This document shows, piece by piece, positions 43,583 through 52,501 of a DNA stretch of 64,000 bases. The stretch lies in contig JBFMAI010000040.1 in NCBI GenBank assembly GCA_040755725.1, forward strand, positions 372,001 to 436,000. The letters run 5' to 3'. The notes beneath the pieces were generated by a model that was not told the origin of the DNA, ran no database searches, and saw nothing but the letters and a program-made list of their open reading frames with translations. This DNA comes from JBFMAI01 sp040755725. Lineage in GTDB: Bacteria > Planctomycetota > Phycisphaerae > UBA1845 > Fen-1342. How positions within the stretch are numbered: position 1 is the first letter of the stretch; each line of letters begins with the position of its first letter. The position numbers and the translations under genes are program-made.

Positions 43583-45141
43583 ACCGGCATCATCGCAATC
43601 ATCGGGAACAGGGACTGGGGAACTGGGCGCAGGGAGCGGCGTTGCGGCGGGCCCGGATTGGGATCGGGCTCGTGGCCGTCGCGTGGCTGGGCGCGTGGCC
43701 CGCCGCGGCGCAGGAGCCGCCGGCGGTGCAGATCAGCGTGCGGCCGATGCAAGCCCAGGCCCAGATGATCTCGGTCCCGGTCAATCAGGGCGTGCTGGTC
43801 GATTTCAACGTGCCCGTGCGGGAGGTCCGGGTGGCCAACCCGGAGATCGCCGACGTGACGGCGACCGCCCCGCGGCAGATTCTCATCAACGGCAAGTCGT
43901 ACGGGACGACGCAACTCCTGGCCACCGTGGACGGCGGACAACAGCAGACGTTCACGGTCGCGGTGGACCTGGACCTGGAGCGGCTCCAGGCCAGCGTACG
44001 TTCGATCGTGCCGCGGGCCAAGGTGCAGGTGTCGGCGCTGCTCGACTCGGTCGTGGTGAGCGGGACGGTCCCGGATACGGAGTCGGCCGAGCGCATCATG
44101 CAGGTCGCCGAGGTGTACTCCAAGAACGTCATCAACCACATGACGGTCGCGGGCGTCCACCAGGTCCTGCTGCGTTGCACCGTCGCCGAGGTCAACCGGG
44201 CCGCCACGCGTCGGCTGGGCTTCAACGGCTGGATGGCGGGCGATGACTTCCAGGATGTCTTCGCGGTCAGCCAGATCGGCGGCATCAACCCGGTCAACAT
44301 CGGCGCGGTCAGTGGGGCCGCGGCGACCGGACGCATCCCGTTCGCCACCGGTGAGATGGGCCTGACGGCGACGCCCACGCTGAGCCTCGGGTTCCCGCGC
44401 ATTCAGATGCAGGTCTTCATTCAGGCGTTGCGCGACAACGGCCTGCTCCAGGTGCTGGCCGAACCGAACCTCGTCACCGTCAGCGGCCAGGAGGCCAATT
44501 TCCTGGCTGGCGGCGAGTTCCCGATCCCCGTCCAGCAGCGGGATTCGGTGACCGTCGAGTTCCGCGAGTTCGGCGTCCGGCTGCGCTTCACCCCGACGGT
44601 CGTCAGCGATGACGTGATCCGGCTCCGCGTGGCCCCCGAAGTCAGCGAACCGGACTTCAGCACCGCCGTGCGGATCGGCGGCTTCGCGGTGCCCGGGCTG
44701 ATCCAGCGCCGTGTCGAAACCGTGGTGGAGATCGGGCCGGGGCAGACGTTCGCCATCGGCGGGCTACTGAGTGAGAAGACGCGCGCGACGAGCAGCAAGG
44801 TGCCGGCGCTGGGCGACTTGCCGGTGCTCGGGGCGCTGTTCCGTTCGGTCGAGTATCAAGCCAATGAGAGCGAGCTGGTCGTGCTCGTTACGCCGGAGCT
44901 TGTGGCGCCCCTGAACCCTGGGCAAGTCGTGTACGTGCCGGGGACGGACCATCTGCGGCCCAACGATTGGGAGCTGATGGCGCTGGGGCAGTTGGAAGGC
45001 CGCCCGGCACCGGGGCAAGCCGCGCCGTCGCCGCGCGCGCGGCCGGCCTGGCCGGCGCGGTCGGCGGAGCTGTACGGCCAGCCGGCGGCCGCACGCTTGC
45101 AGGGTCCGATCGGGCCGGCGGGCGGCGAGGAAGGAACGTAG
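43579..45141 (+). CDS. cpaC: Tad secretin CpaC/RcpA
   Basis: The protein has 520 residues. A signal peptide (VAVAWLGAWPAAAQ) is followed by the pilus/BON-like N-domains (VPVNQGVLVDFNVPVREVRV) and the secretin domain at about 190-440 (VLAEPNLVTVSGQEANFLAG, then EFPIPVQ and a final ALGDLPVLGALFRS). It forms the outer-membrane channel of the pilus. The last 70 residues are Pro/Ala-rich. A planctomycete with a secretin is consistent with an outer membrane. Confidence 0.93.
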   Translation: MNRHHRNHREQGLGNWAQGAALRRARIGIGLVAVAWLGAWPAAAQEPPAVQISVRPMQAQAQMISVPVNQGVLVDFNVPVREVRVANPEIADVTATAPRQILINGKSYGTTQLLATVDGGQQQTFTVAVDLDLERLQASVRSIVPRAKVQVSALLDSVVVSGTVPDTESAERIMQVAEVYSKNVINHMTVAGVHQVLLRCTVAEVNRAATRRLGFNGWMAGDDFQDVFAVSQIGGINPVNIGAVSGAAATGRIPFATGEMGLTATPTLSLGFPRIQMQVFIQALRDNGLLQVLAEPNLVTVSGQEANFLAGGEFPIPVQQRDSVTVEFREFGVRLRFTPTVVSDDVIRLRVAPEVSEPDFSTAVRIGGFAVPGLIQRRVETVVEIGPGQTFAIGGLLSEKTRATSSKVPALGDLPVLGALFRSVEYQANESELVVLVTPELVAPLNPGQVVYVPGTDHLRPNDWELMALGQLEGRPAPGQAAPSPRARPAWPARSAELYGQPAAARLQGPIGPAGGEEGT

Positions 45142-45159
45142 CCATGTTGCCAGGGAAGT

Positions 45160-45230
45160 GGGAACAGGGAAAAGGGAACAGGGGCCGAGCGACCGGCTTT
45201 CCCGTTCTCCGTTCCCTTTTCCCCGTTCCC
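45160..45230. repeat. Purine/pyrimidine inverted repeat after the secretin gene
   Basis: GGGAACAGGGAAAAGGGAAC (45160-45179) pairs with GTTCCCTTTTCCCCGTTCCC (45211-45230), one mismatch, 31-base loop. All purines are on one arm. It lies 19 bp after the secretin stop. Confidence 0.7.
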
Positions 45231-45286
45231 TAAGAACGAGGTTGTTTTGTGTGGCGTGAGGTTTGTAACGGTGCGGAGGTAGGAAG

Positions 45287-47038
45287 ATGCAAACGTTGAG
45301 GCGAAATCCGAGGAAACGGTTGCGGCGGGCGGCCGTTGTGGCGCAAGTCGCGGTCTGCTCCACCGTCATTCTGGGCATGGGTGCCCTGGTGCTGGACATC
45401 GGGGCGGCGTACACGACGCAGACCGAGCTCCAGGTCGCGGCCGATGCCGCGGCCCTGGCGGCCGCCGCCGAGCTGGCCGGCTCCGGCGAGGGCGATCCGT
45501 TTGAGCTGGCCATCACGGCGGCGAACGAATACGCCCGGCGGAACCCGGCCCGCGGCGAGCCGCTGGCGGTGTTGGCCAGCGATGTCGAGTTCGGCCGGGC
45601 CGTCCTGAACCCGGCGACGGGGAAGTTTGACTTCGAGACGTCGGCCGGCGGCGTGGACGCCGTGCGGGTCACGGTCCACCGTCAGCAGGACATGGGCGAA
45701 GTCGAGGTGCCGTTCCTGTTTGCCCCGATTCTGGGCCGGTACGGGATGCAGCTCGATGCCCGGGCCGCCGCCGTGCTCATCCCGCGGGATATCTCGGTGG
45801 TGATCGACTTGTCGAATTCGATGGGCTACGACACCCAACTGCGGTACTGGAACCGGACCGACGGCGGGTGCAGCAACCTGCGCGACTTCTGGTGCGCGCT
45901 GGACGGTCCCGAGCCGGACAAGCCGTACGTCCCGGCGTCGGCGGCGACGGTGGATCAGACGGAGTATGAGACCGACACGGGCCCCACGTACGGCTACATG
46001 ACGAACTGGGGCACCGCGCTTAACCCGTCGAGCTACAACGCCAGCACCGACCCCGGACTCTGGTACATCCGCAAGTCGCAGTTGACTAGCGTGCCGGTCA
46101 TCACGTCGCTGCTGACGACGACCGGATACACCGCCGACGAGCGGGCGGCCCTGCTGTCCGGATCGCTCGACGGGACCACGTCGCACTGGCGGAACCGCTG
46201 CGGCGTGCTGCTGGGGCTGGCCCAGTGGCGCAGTGGCAAGCCGGGCGCCGCGTTCCCGGGTGGCGGTAACGGCGACAACGTCCTCAGCGACAGCGAGGTG
46301 TCGTGGCTGGCGTCGCCGGAGTATGCCGTCGACTGGAACTGGAAGACCTACATCGACTGGGTGCAATCGCAGTCCAACACGACGTTCAAGTACCGCTATG
46401 GGCTGAAGACCCTCTGCGACTTCCTGCTGATCGATCGTCCCCGGTACAACCAGACGAACGTAAAGTGGGCCACGCCGGAGCAGCCGTTGCGGGCCGTGAA
46501 GGACGCCGTGTGGACCATGACCAACGTCATCGAATCGCTCGAGAGCCTGGACCACATGGCGCTCGAGACGTTCGAGACGCAGGGTTACCACGAGGTGAAC
46601 CTGACGGATGATATCTGGCAGGTGGCCAACACGCTGTATCACCGGCAGGCCGGACACCGCGACGTGTACACGAACATCGGCGCGGGCTTGTCGCGGGCCT
46701 ACGCGGAGCTGACCAGCAGCCGGGCGCGCAGCGCCGCGGCGAAGGTCATCGTGCTGATGTCGGACGGTGTGCCCAACTACGACGAGTACGGGCAGTACAA
46801 CGAATCCGGCGCGCGCGCCTACGCCTTGCGGTTGGCGCAGCAGGCCGCGGACCAGGGCATGATGATCTACACGGTCAGCGTCGGTTACCAATCGGACCGG
46901 CCGCTGATGCAGGAGATCGCCACCATCGGCCGCGGGCAGGAGTTCTATGCCGCCGGCAACCCGGAGGAGTACAGCCAGGAACTGGAGATGATTTTCCGGT
47001 CCCTGGGCGGCAAGCGTCCGGTGGCCTTGATCGAGTAA
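45287..47038 (+). CDS. tadG: TadG-like protein with von Willebrand A domain
   Basis: The protein has 583 residues. The N-terminus is the TadE/TadG-like helix (VCSTVILGMGALVLDIGAAY followed by TQTELQVAADAAALAAA). From about residue 170 it has a vWA domain with the MIDAS motif DLSNSM and a second VIVLMSDGVPN strand, split by an insert of about 220 residues containing many Trp and Tyr. It is probably a surface adhesin or assembly factor of the pilus. Confidence 0.85.
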   Translation: MQTLRRNPRKRLRRAAVVAQVAVCSTVILGMGALVLDIGAAYTTQTELQVAADAAALAAAAELAGSGEGDPFELAITAANEYARRNPARGEPLAVLASDVEFGRAVLNPATGKFDFETSAGGVDAVRVTVHRQQDMGEVEVPFLFAPILGRYGMQLDARAAAVLIPRDISVVIDLSNSMGYDTQLRYWNRTDGGCSNLRDFWCALDGPEPDKPYVPASAATVDQTEYETDTGPTYGYMTNWGTALNPSSYNASTDPGLWYIRKSQLTSVPVITSLLTTTGYTADERAALLSGSLDGTTSHWRNRCGVLLGLAQWRSGKPGAAFPGGGNGDNVLSDSEVSWLASPEYAVDWNWKTYIDWVQSQSNTTFKYRYGLKTLCDFLLIDRPRYNQTNVKWATPEQPLRAVKDAVWTMTNVIESLESLDHMALETFETQGYHEVNLTDDIWQVANTLYHRQAGHRDVYTNIGAGLSRAYAELTSSRARSAAAKVIVLMSDGVPNYDEYGQYNESGARAYALRLAQQAADQGMMIYTVSVGYQSDRPLMQEIATIGRGQEFYAAGNPEEYSQELEMIFRSLGGKRPVALIE

Positions 47039-47208
47039 CCGCGCGACCGGCGGCGGGCGACTTGGCGCGCGCCACGCCGGTCCGCTGAACCTCAACGCCG
47101 TCTTCTCCGCCGGACGACGGGCGACCATCGGCCCCGTCGTCCGGCGGCCCCCGACCGCGACGGGGTCGGGCGGGCGGCGGCGGTGGTAGAGAATGGAGAC
47201 CGGCAGCC

Positions 47209-48438
47209 TTGAGCAAGCCCGTGCGGGTCATCGTCGTCAATGCCGACGAAGAGGCCGCGCCGGAGCTGCGCGCCCTACTGCTGTCCGTCGAGGGCGTCAA
47301 GATCGTCGCCGAGGTCGATGAGCCCCTGCTCCTCGCCCAAGCCCTGAACCAATTCCCCGCCGAAGTGCTCCTGCTCCACCTCGATCCGCACCCGGCGGCC
47401 ACGCTGGACGTGGCGGCCCCCCTGGTGGCGGAGCGGAAAGACCGTCTGACGGCCATCGGGATGACCGAGGACCGCGATGCGGAGTTGGTCGTCCGTGCGA
47501 TGCGGGCCGGCTTGCGCGAGTTCCTGTGGAAGCCGTTTCCGCCGGAACAGCTCACGGACATCCTGCGCCGGGTTTCCAGCGAGGCCCCGACGGGGGGGCA
47601 GCGCGCGGGGCGACTGATCCCGGTGGTCGGCTGCTGCGGGGGCGTGGGGGCGACGACGATCGCGGCCAACCTGGCGGTCGAACTGGCCAAGTTGGAGGAC
47701 TGGGGCGGCGAAGGGCAGCCGCCGAAAGTGGCGCTGGTCGACCTGGACTTCCGGTTCGGTCAGGCCGCGATGTTCCTGGACGCGCAGCCCACCTACACGA
47801 TTGCCGAGTTGTGCGACACGCCCGAGCACATCGAGGCCCAGATGATCGAGCGCGTCGTGGTCAAGCACGCCACGGGCGTCCACGTGCTGGCGCATCCGCC
47901 GGACATCGAGCAGGCCGAGCGGATCAGCGCGGCGCAGTGTGCGGGGGTCCTGGCCGCGATGTTGGAGCAGTACGACTTTGTGGTGGCCGACGGTCCCGTC
48001 CGCTTCGACCCGTCGGCCCGGGCCGTGTTCGACATGACCGACATTTACCTGCTCGTGCTGCAACTCCTGGTCCCGCCGGTGCGCAACGCCGACCGGCTGC
48101 TGAATGAGCTGCGGCGCGGGGGGTACAACGTGGAGCAGGTGCGGCTGGTGTGCAACCGGGCGGGGCGCGAGGCGGGCTACCTGGAGCCGGGGGACGTGGA
48201 GACGACGTTGGGTCGCAAGCTCGACTGGAGCCTGCCGGACGATTGGAAGACGGCCAGCACGGCGATCAACGTTGGCAGCCCGCTGGCTGAGTTCGCGCCG
48301 CGGTCGAAACTGCGCGCGGCCATTCAGCAAATGGCCCAGGACCTCGCCCGGCGGCCGGCGGCCGAGTCTGCCCCGGCGACCGAAAAAGCCGCCGGCGATG
48401 GGGCGCGCAAAGGGCTGTTCTCGATCTTCAGCGGCTAA
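47209..48438 (+). CDS. tadZ: TadZ/CpaE-like ATPase, localisation factor of the Tad pilus
   Basis: The protein has 409 residues from a TTG preceded by GGAGA. Residues 1-125 are an atypical receiver-like domain (PVRVIVVNADEEAAPELRAL, no clear phospho-acceptor). Residues 140-400 are a ParA/MinD-like domain, but the P-loop reads CCGGVGATT, so the usual lysine is Ala. ALVDLDFRFGQ supplies the second motif. TadZ proteins place the pilus at the pole and many have degenerate ATP sites. Confidence 0.88.
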   Translation: MSKPVRVIVVNADEEAAPELRALLLSVEGVKIVAEVDEPLLLAQALNQFPAEVLLLHLDPHPAATLDVAAPLVAERKDRLTAIGMTEDRDAELVVRAMRAGLREFLWKPFPPEQLTDILRRVSSEAPTGGQRAGRLIPVVGCCGGVGATTIAANLAVELAKLEDWGGEGQPPKVALVDLDFRFGQAAMFLDAQPTYTIAELCDTPEHIEAQMIERVVVKHATGVHVLAHPPDIEQAERISAAQCAGVLAAMLEQYDFVVADGPVRFDPSARAVFDMTDIYLLVLQLLVPPVRNADRLLNELRRGGYNVEQVRLVCNRAGREAGYLEPGDVETTLGRKLDWSLPDDWKTASTAINVGSPLAEFAPRSKLRAAIQQMAQDLARRPAAESAPATEKAAGDGARKGLFSIFSG

Positions 48439-48500
48439 GGCCCCCGGTGGGGCCCGGTCGCCGGTGCGGCACCGCACGGTCGAGTTGACAGGAGGACGCG

Positions 48501-50075
48501 ATGGGTTTGTTCACGAAGAAGCCGGCTGAACCCGGCCCGGACGGTGGCGAGGCGACGCCGAACGGCGCCGCTCCGACGCCGGCCGGGGCGCCGCCCCCGC
48601 CGCCGCCGCGCTCCACGCCCATGGAGCCACCTGCGGCCAACGCAACCGGGAGCGGCCGAGGTTCCGCCCGCGGTCCCGAGACGCCGGGGACCGCCACCGC
48701 CACCGTGGCCCCTCCGCGACCCCCCGCGCCGCCGCGGCCGACGGCGCCGGCGGAGCGGAAACGGCGGGATGCGGTGGCGGACGAACGGACGCGCAAGTTC
48801 CAGGACCTGAAGGCGGAGATTCACCGCAAGCTGGTCGAGCAGCTTGACATGACCAAGCTGGCGGCGAACGCGACGGAGGAAATCCGCGAGCAGGTCCGCC
48901 AGATCGTCACGGCCCTGTGCGAGGAATCCAACTCGGTCCTCAATTTCAACGAGCGGCAGCGGCTGGCGCAGGAAATCCTGGACGAGACCTTCGGCCTCGG
49001 CCCCTTGGAGTCGCTGCTGGCCGACGCGCAGATCTCCGACATTCTCATCAACGGGCCGCGGCAGGTGTACGTCGAGCGGGCCGGCAAGCTCTCGCTCACC
49101 GACGTGAAGTTCAAGGACAATGGCCACCTCCTGCACGTCATCGACAAGATCGTGTCGCCACTCGGCCGCCGCTGCGACGAAGTCTCCCCGATGGTCGACG
49201 CCCGGCTGAAGGACGGCAGCCGCGTCAACGCCATCATCCCGCCGCTGGCCATCGACGGGCCGGCGGTATCGATCCGGCGTTTCGGCACCGACCCGTTGAC
49301 GTGGGACGACTACCTGCGTTTCCGTTCCTGCTCCTCCGAAATGGTCGAGTTCCTGCGGGCGTGCGTGCTGTCCGGGCTGAACATCCTGATCGTCGGGGGG
49401 ACGGGCTCGGGCAAGACGACCCTGCTCAATAACCTGTCCATGTTCATCCCGGAGGACGAGCGCATCGTTACGATCGAGGATGCCGCCGAGCTCCAGCTCC
49501 GCCAGCCGCACGTCGTCCGTCTGGAAACGCGCCCCGCGAACATCGAGGGCAAGGGCCGCATCACCATCCGCGACCTGCTGATCAACGCCCTGCGCATGCG
49601 GCCCGACCGGATCGTGGTCGGCGAGTGCCGCGGCGGCGAAACGCTGGACATGCTTCAGGCCATGAACACCGGCCACGAAGGCTCCATGACCACCATCCAC
49701 GCCAACAGCACCCGCGACGCCGTCCAGCGCGTCGAGACGATGGTCATGATGTCCGGCTTCGAGCTGCCCACGCGGGCCATTCGCCAGCAATTCGCCTCCG
49801 CCGTCAACGTCATTGTCCAGGCGGCCCGGCTCACCGGCGGGCCGCGCAAGATCGTCTCGGTCACCGAGGTCCAGGGAATGGAAGGCGACGTCGTCACCAT
49901 GCAGGACATCTTCAAGTTCGAGCAGGACGGCGTGGGCAAGGATGGGAGGGCGTACGGACGCATCGTCTCCACCGGCGTGCGCCCGGGGTTCCTGGACCGC
50001 CTCAAGTCCTCGGGGGCCGTGATCGACCACGAGTGGTTCATCGCCCGCGACCTGGTCGTGGACGACGAGGGCTGA
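48501..50075 (+). CDS. tadA: Tad secretion ATPase TadA/CpaF
   Basis: The protein has 524 residues. A Pro/Ala-rich N-terminal tail of about 90 residues precedes the GspE/VirB11-like core: Walker A GGTGSGKTT (about 299-307), the Asp box VTIEDAAELQL, Walker B RMRPDRIVVGECRGGE and the His box TGHEGSMTTIHANS. It energises pilin assembly. 3 bp separate it from tadB. Confidence 0.95.
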   Translation: MGLFTKKPAEPGPDGGEATPNGAAPTPAGAPPPPPPRSTPMEPPAANATGSGRGSARGPETPGTATATVAPPRPPAPPRPTAPAERKRRDAVADERTRKFQDLKAEIHRKLVEQLDMTKLAANATEEIREQVRQIVTALCEESNSVLNFNERQRLAQEILDETFGLGPLESLLADAQISDILINGPRQVYVERAGKLSLTDVKFKDNGHLLHVIDKIVSPLGRRCDEVSPMVDARLKDGSRVNAIIPPLAIDGPAVSIRRFGTDPLTWDDYLRFRSCSSEMVEFLRACVLSGLNILIVGGTGSGKTTLLNNLSMFIPEDERIVTIEDAAELQLRQPHVVRLETRPANIEGKGRITIRDLLINALRMRPDRIVVGECRGGETLDMLQAMNTGHEGSMTTIHANSTRDAVQRVETMVMMSGFELPTRAIRQQFASAVNVIVQAARLTGGPRKIVSVTEVQGMEGDVVTMQDIFKFEQDGVGKDGRAYGRIVSTGVRPGFLDRLKSSGAVIDHEWFIARDLVVDDEG

Positions 50076-50079
50076 TGCC

Positions 50080-51120
50080 ATGCCTGCGGCCTATTCCACC
50101 TGCTGGGGCCCCGTTCTGACGACCCTCGCGGCCGGCGGCCTCACCCAGACCGTCCTGCTGATCGTCCTGCCGTTGGCGGGCTCGGTGCTGCTGGCGTACG
50201 GCGTGTTCAACGTCGTTTACGACCTGCGGACCAGCCAGCGGCGCAAAGTGGTCGACCGGCTCCGCGGCGGCCGGGCCCGCCCCCGCGCGGGCGCGGACCA
50301 CCTGGACCTCGAGAACCTGCGCAAGCAGACGGTCGAGGCCACCGGCACGCTGGCGCGGGCCTTCACGCGAATGCACCTCACGGCCCGTTTGCAACGCGTC
50401 CTCGAACAGGCCAACGTCAACTGGTCTGCCGCCCAGACCCTCGTCAACCTCACCGCGTTCGCCAGCCTGGCCCTCGCCGTCCTCCTGGTTCTCAAGACCG
50501 GCCTGGTCGTGGCCATTGGCGTGCCGGCCGCGATCTACATCCTGCCGATCCTGGTGCTGGTGCGGCGACGCAACAAGCGGTTGAAGCGGCTCACCGCGCA
50601 ACTGCCGGACGTGTTCGAGTTGCTGTCGCAGGCGCTACGGGCCGGGAACTCGCTGGCCAGCGCCATGCAACTGGTGGCCAAGGAACTGCCCGACCCGGCG
50701 GGGACCGAGTTCGGCCGGGTGTTCCACGAGCAGAACCTCGGCCTGAAGATCGAGGATGCTCTGCGAAACATGGCCGACCGCGTCGGGCTACTGGACGTCC
50801 GCTTCTTCGTGACCGCGGTCCTGATTCAGCGGCAGGTGGGCGGCGATCTGGCCGAGGTGCTCGACAAGATCGGCGCCGTCATCCGCGAGCGAATCCAGCT
50901 CTTCGGCGCCGTACAGGCCCTGACGGCCGAGGGACGGCTGTCCGGCTATGTGCTGCTCGGCCTGCCCGTGCTGGTCTTCGTCGTGCTGATGTACATCAAC
51001 CCCCGCTACATGAGCGTGCTCGTGACCGACCCGCAAGGCAAGATGATCCTGACCATGGCGGTCGTCATGCAACTAATGGGCTGGGCGATGATCAAGAAGA
51101 TCGTGAACATCAAGGTGTAA
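50080..51120 (+). CDS. tadB: Tad inner-membrane platform protein TadB
   Basis: The protein has 346 residues with two helices near the N-terminus and two at the C-terminus, flanking a T2SSF domain: LPDVFELLSQALRAGNSLAS and IQRQVGGDLAEVLDKIGAVI. With TadC it forms the inner-membrane platform for TadA. Confidence 0.93.
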   Translation: MPAAYSTCWGPVLTTLAAGGLTQTVLLIVLPLAGSVLLAYGVFNVVYDLRTSQRRKVVDRLRGGRARPRAGADHLDLENLRKQTVEATGTLARAFTRMHLTARLQRVLEQANVNWSAAQTLVNLTAFASLALAVLLVLKTGLVVAIGVPAAIYILPILVLVRRRNKRLKRLTAQLPDVFELLSQALRAGNSLASAMQLVAKELPDPAGTEFGRVFHEQNLGLKIEDALRNMADRVGLLDVRFFVTAVLIQRQVGGDLAEVLDKIGAVIRERIQLFGAVQALTAEGRLSGYVLLGLPVLVFVVLMYINPRYMSVLVTDPQGKMILTMAVVMQLMGWAMIKKIVNIKV

Positions 51121-51129
51121 GCGGGAAAG

Positions 51130-51224
51130 GAAGAAGGAAAAAGGAACAAGGAAGAAAGAGAAGTGCCGGCGGCACCCGGCGCGAAACGCGTTGAAGTGTG
51201 ACCGTTGTGCGTTCTTCCTTCTTC
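51130..51224. repeat. Purine-rich inverted repeat between tadB and tadC
   Basis: GAAGAAGGAA (51130-51139) pairs with TTCCTTCTTC (51215-51224) across 75 bases. The strand asymmetry is like that of 45160-45230. It lies just before the AAGGAG of tadC. Confidence 0.5.
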
Positions 51225-51253
51225 ATTCTGAATTGCCCCTAAGGAGTCTGGAC

Positions 51254-52210
51254 GTGGATGCCAACCTGTGGACGCTCGGCTTGCTGGGCCTGCTGGCCGC
51301 CGGCCTGGTCATCTACAGCCTCCTGCCCCGCAAGGGCGAGGAACGCGACGCGGTCAAACGCCGCCTCAAGGGCCGCCGCGGCGTCAACGAGGAGGCGGAA
51401 ATCCGCGCCCAGGCCCGCGAGTCGGCCGCCAGTGAGATCGTCCGCAAGGCGGCGCCCGCGTTGTCACGCCTGGTCATGCCGACTAGCGATGCGGAGCAGA
51501 CCAAGCTCCGCTTGAAGCTGGCCAACGCCGGCTTCCGCCACCCGCAGGCCCAAATGACCTTCCTGGCCAGCAAGACCATTCTCGCGGTCATCGGGCTCGT
51601 GCTCGGGCTCATCGGCGGACTCAGCAGCGATCTCAAGCTCACGTCCCTGCTCGGCCTGGTCGCCCTGTGTGCCGGCGGCGGCCTGATGCTGCCGGACTTC
51701 TGGCTGGGCCTGGCCGCGAGCAGCCGGCGGGAGAAGATCCGCCACGGATTGCCCGACACGCTCGACCTGCTGGTTGTCTCGGTGGAGGCCGGGCTGGCCC
51801 TCGACGCCGCCCTCAAGCGCGTCGGCGAGGAGATGGCCCCGGTCCACCCCGAGCTGTCCGAGGAGATGCGGATCGCCACCATGGAAGCCCAGATGGGGCT
51901 TCGCCGACAGGAAGCGCTGGAGAACATGTCCCGCCGCGCCGGCGTGGACGAGGTCCGCAGCCTGGTCTCGGTCATCGTGCAGGCCGAGAAGTTCGGCACC
52001 AGCATCGCCCGCGCCCTGCGCAACCAGGCCGACGCCTTGCGTGTGAAGCGCCGCCAGGTTGCCGAGGAGAAGGCCCAGAAGACCGCCGTCAAACTCATGA
52101 TCCCCCTGGTGCTGTTCATCTTCCCGGCGATCGCGGTGGTCGTGGCCGGCCCCGCCGCCATCAGCGCTTTGCGGGCCTGGCAGCACAACGCGGCCCTCGG
52201 CGGCGGCTAA
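51254..52210 (+). CDS. tadC: Tad inner-membrane platform protein TadC
   Basis: The protein has 318 residues from GTG 51254, preceded by AAGGAG at ideal spacing; an ATG at 51191 would add an implausible 21 residues. T2SSF domain: LPDTLDLLVVSVEAGLALDA and VIVQAEKFGTSIARALR, with four membrane helices. Last gene of the cluster. Confidence 0.93.
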   Translation: MDANLWTLGLLGLLAAGLVIYSLLPRKGEERDAVKRRLKGRRGVNEEAEIRAQARESAASEIVRKAAPALSRLVMPTSDAEQTKLRLKLANAGFRHPQAQMTFLASKTILAVIGLVLGLIGGLSSDLKLTSLLGLVALCAGGGLMLPDFWLGLAASSRREKIRHGLPDTLDLLVVSVEAGLALDAALKRVGEEMAPVHPELSEEMRIATMEAQMGLRRQEALENMSRRAGVDEVRSLVSVIVQAEKFGTSIARALRNQADALRVKRRQVAEEKAQKTAVKLMIPLVLFIFPAIAVVVAGPAAISALRAWQHNAALGGG

Positions 52211-52305
52211 TGGCCTGGCAAGAAGAGCTGCAGCGCTGGACTCCGAGGTCCAGTGCTACGGTTCCTCGACAGACGGCTAAATGGGTGTTCACGGTCGTGC
52301 GACCT

Positions 52306-52380
52306 GGGAGGGTGAGGCTGTCTCCTGCGCCGGCCCTGCGGGCCTGCCGAGCCGCGGCTCGCCGGGAGGCTCGCCCTCCC
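52306..52380. repeat. Dispersed palindrome, family A copy 5
   Basis: GGGAGGGTGAGGCTGTCTCC to GAGGCTCGCCCTCCC, between convergent tadC and the Wza-like gene. A related GCGCTGGACTCCGAGGTCCA hairpin lies at 52233 and a CCCCTCCCTGGGACGGAGGG hairpin at about 52461 may terminate the minus-strand gene. Confidence 0.65.
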
Positions 52381-52501
52381 GGTTGGCGTCCCATGATCCC
52401 GAAGGCCTATTCAGCCCCCTCGGTCCCTTGACCCCTTCCTCCCCCCCCGGGGCCCCCAACCCCTCCCTGGGACGGAGGGGGTCAGGGGGCAGCTTCCGCT
52501 G

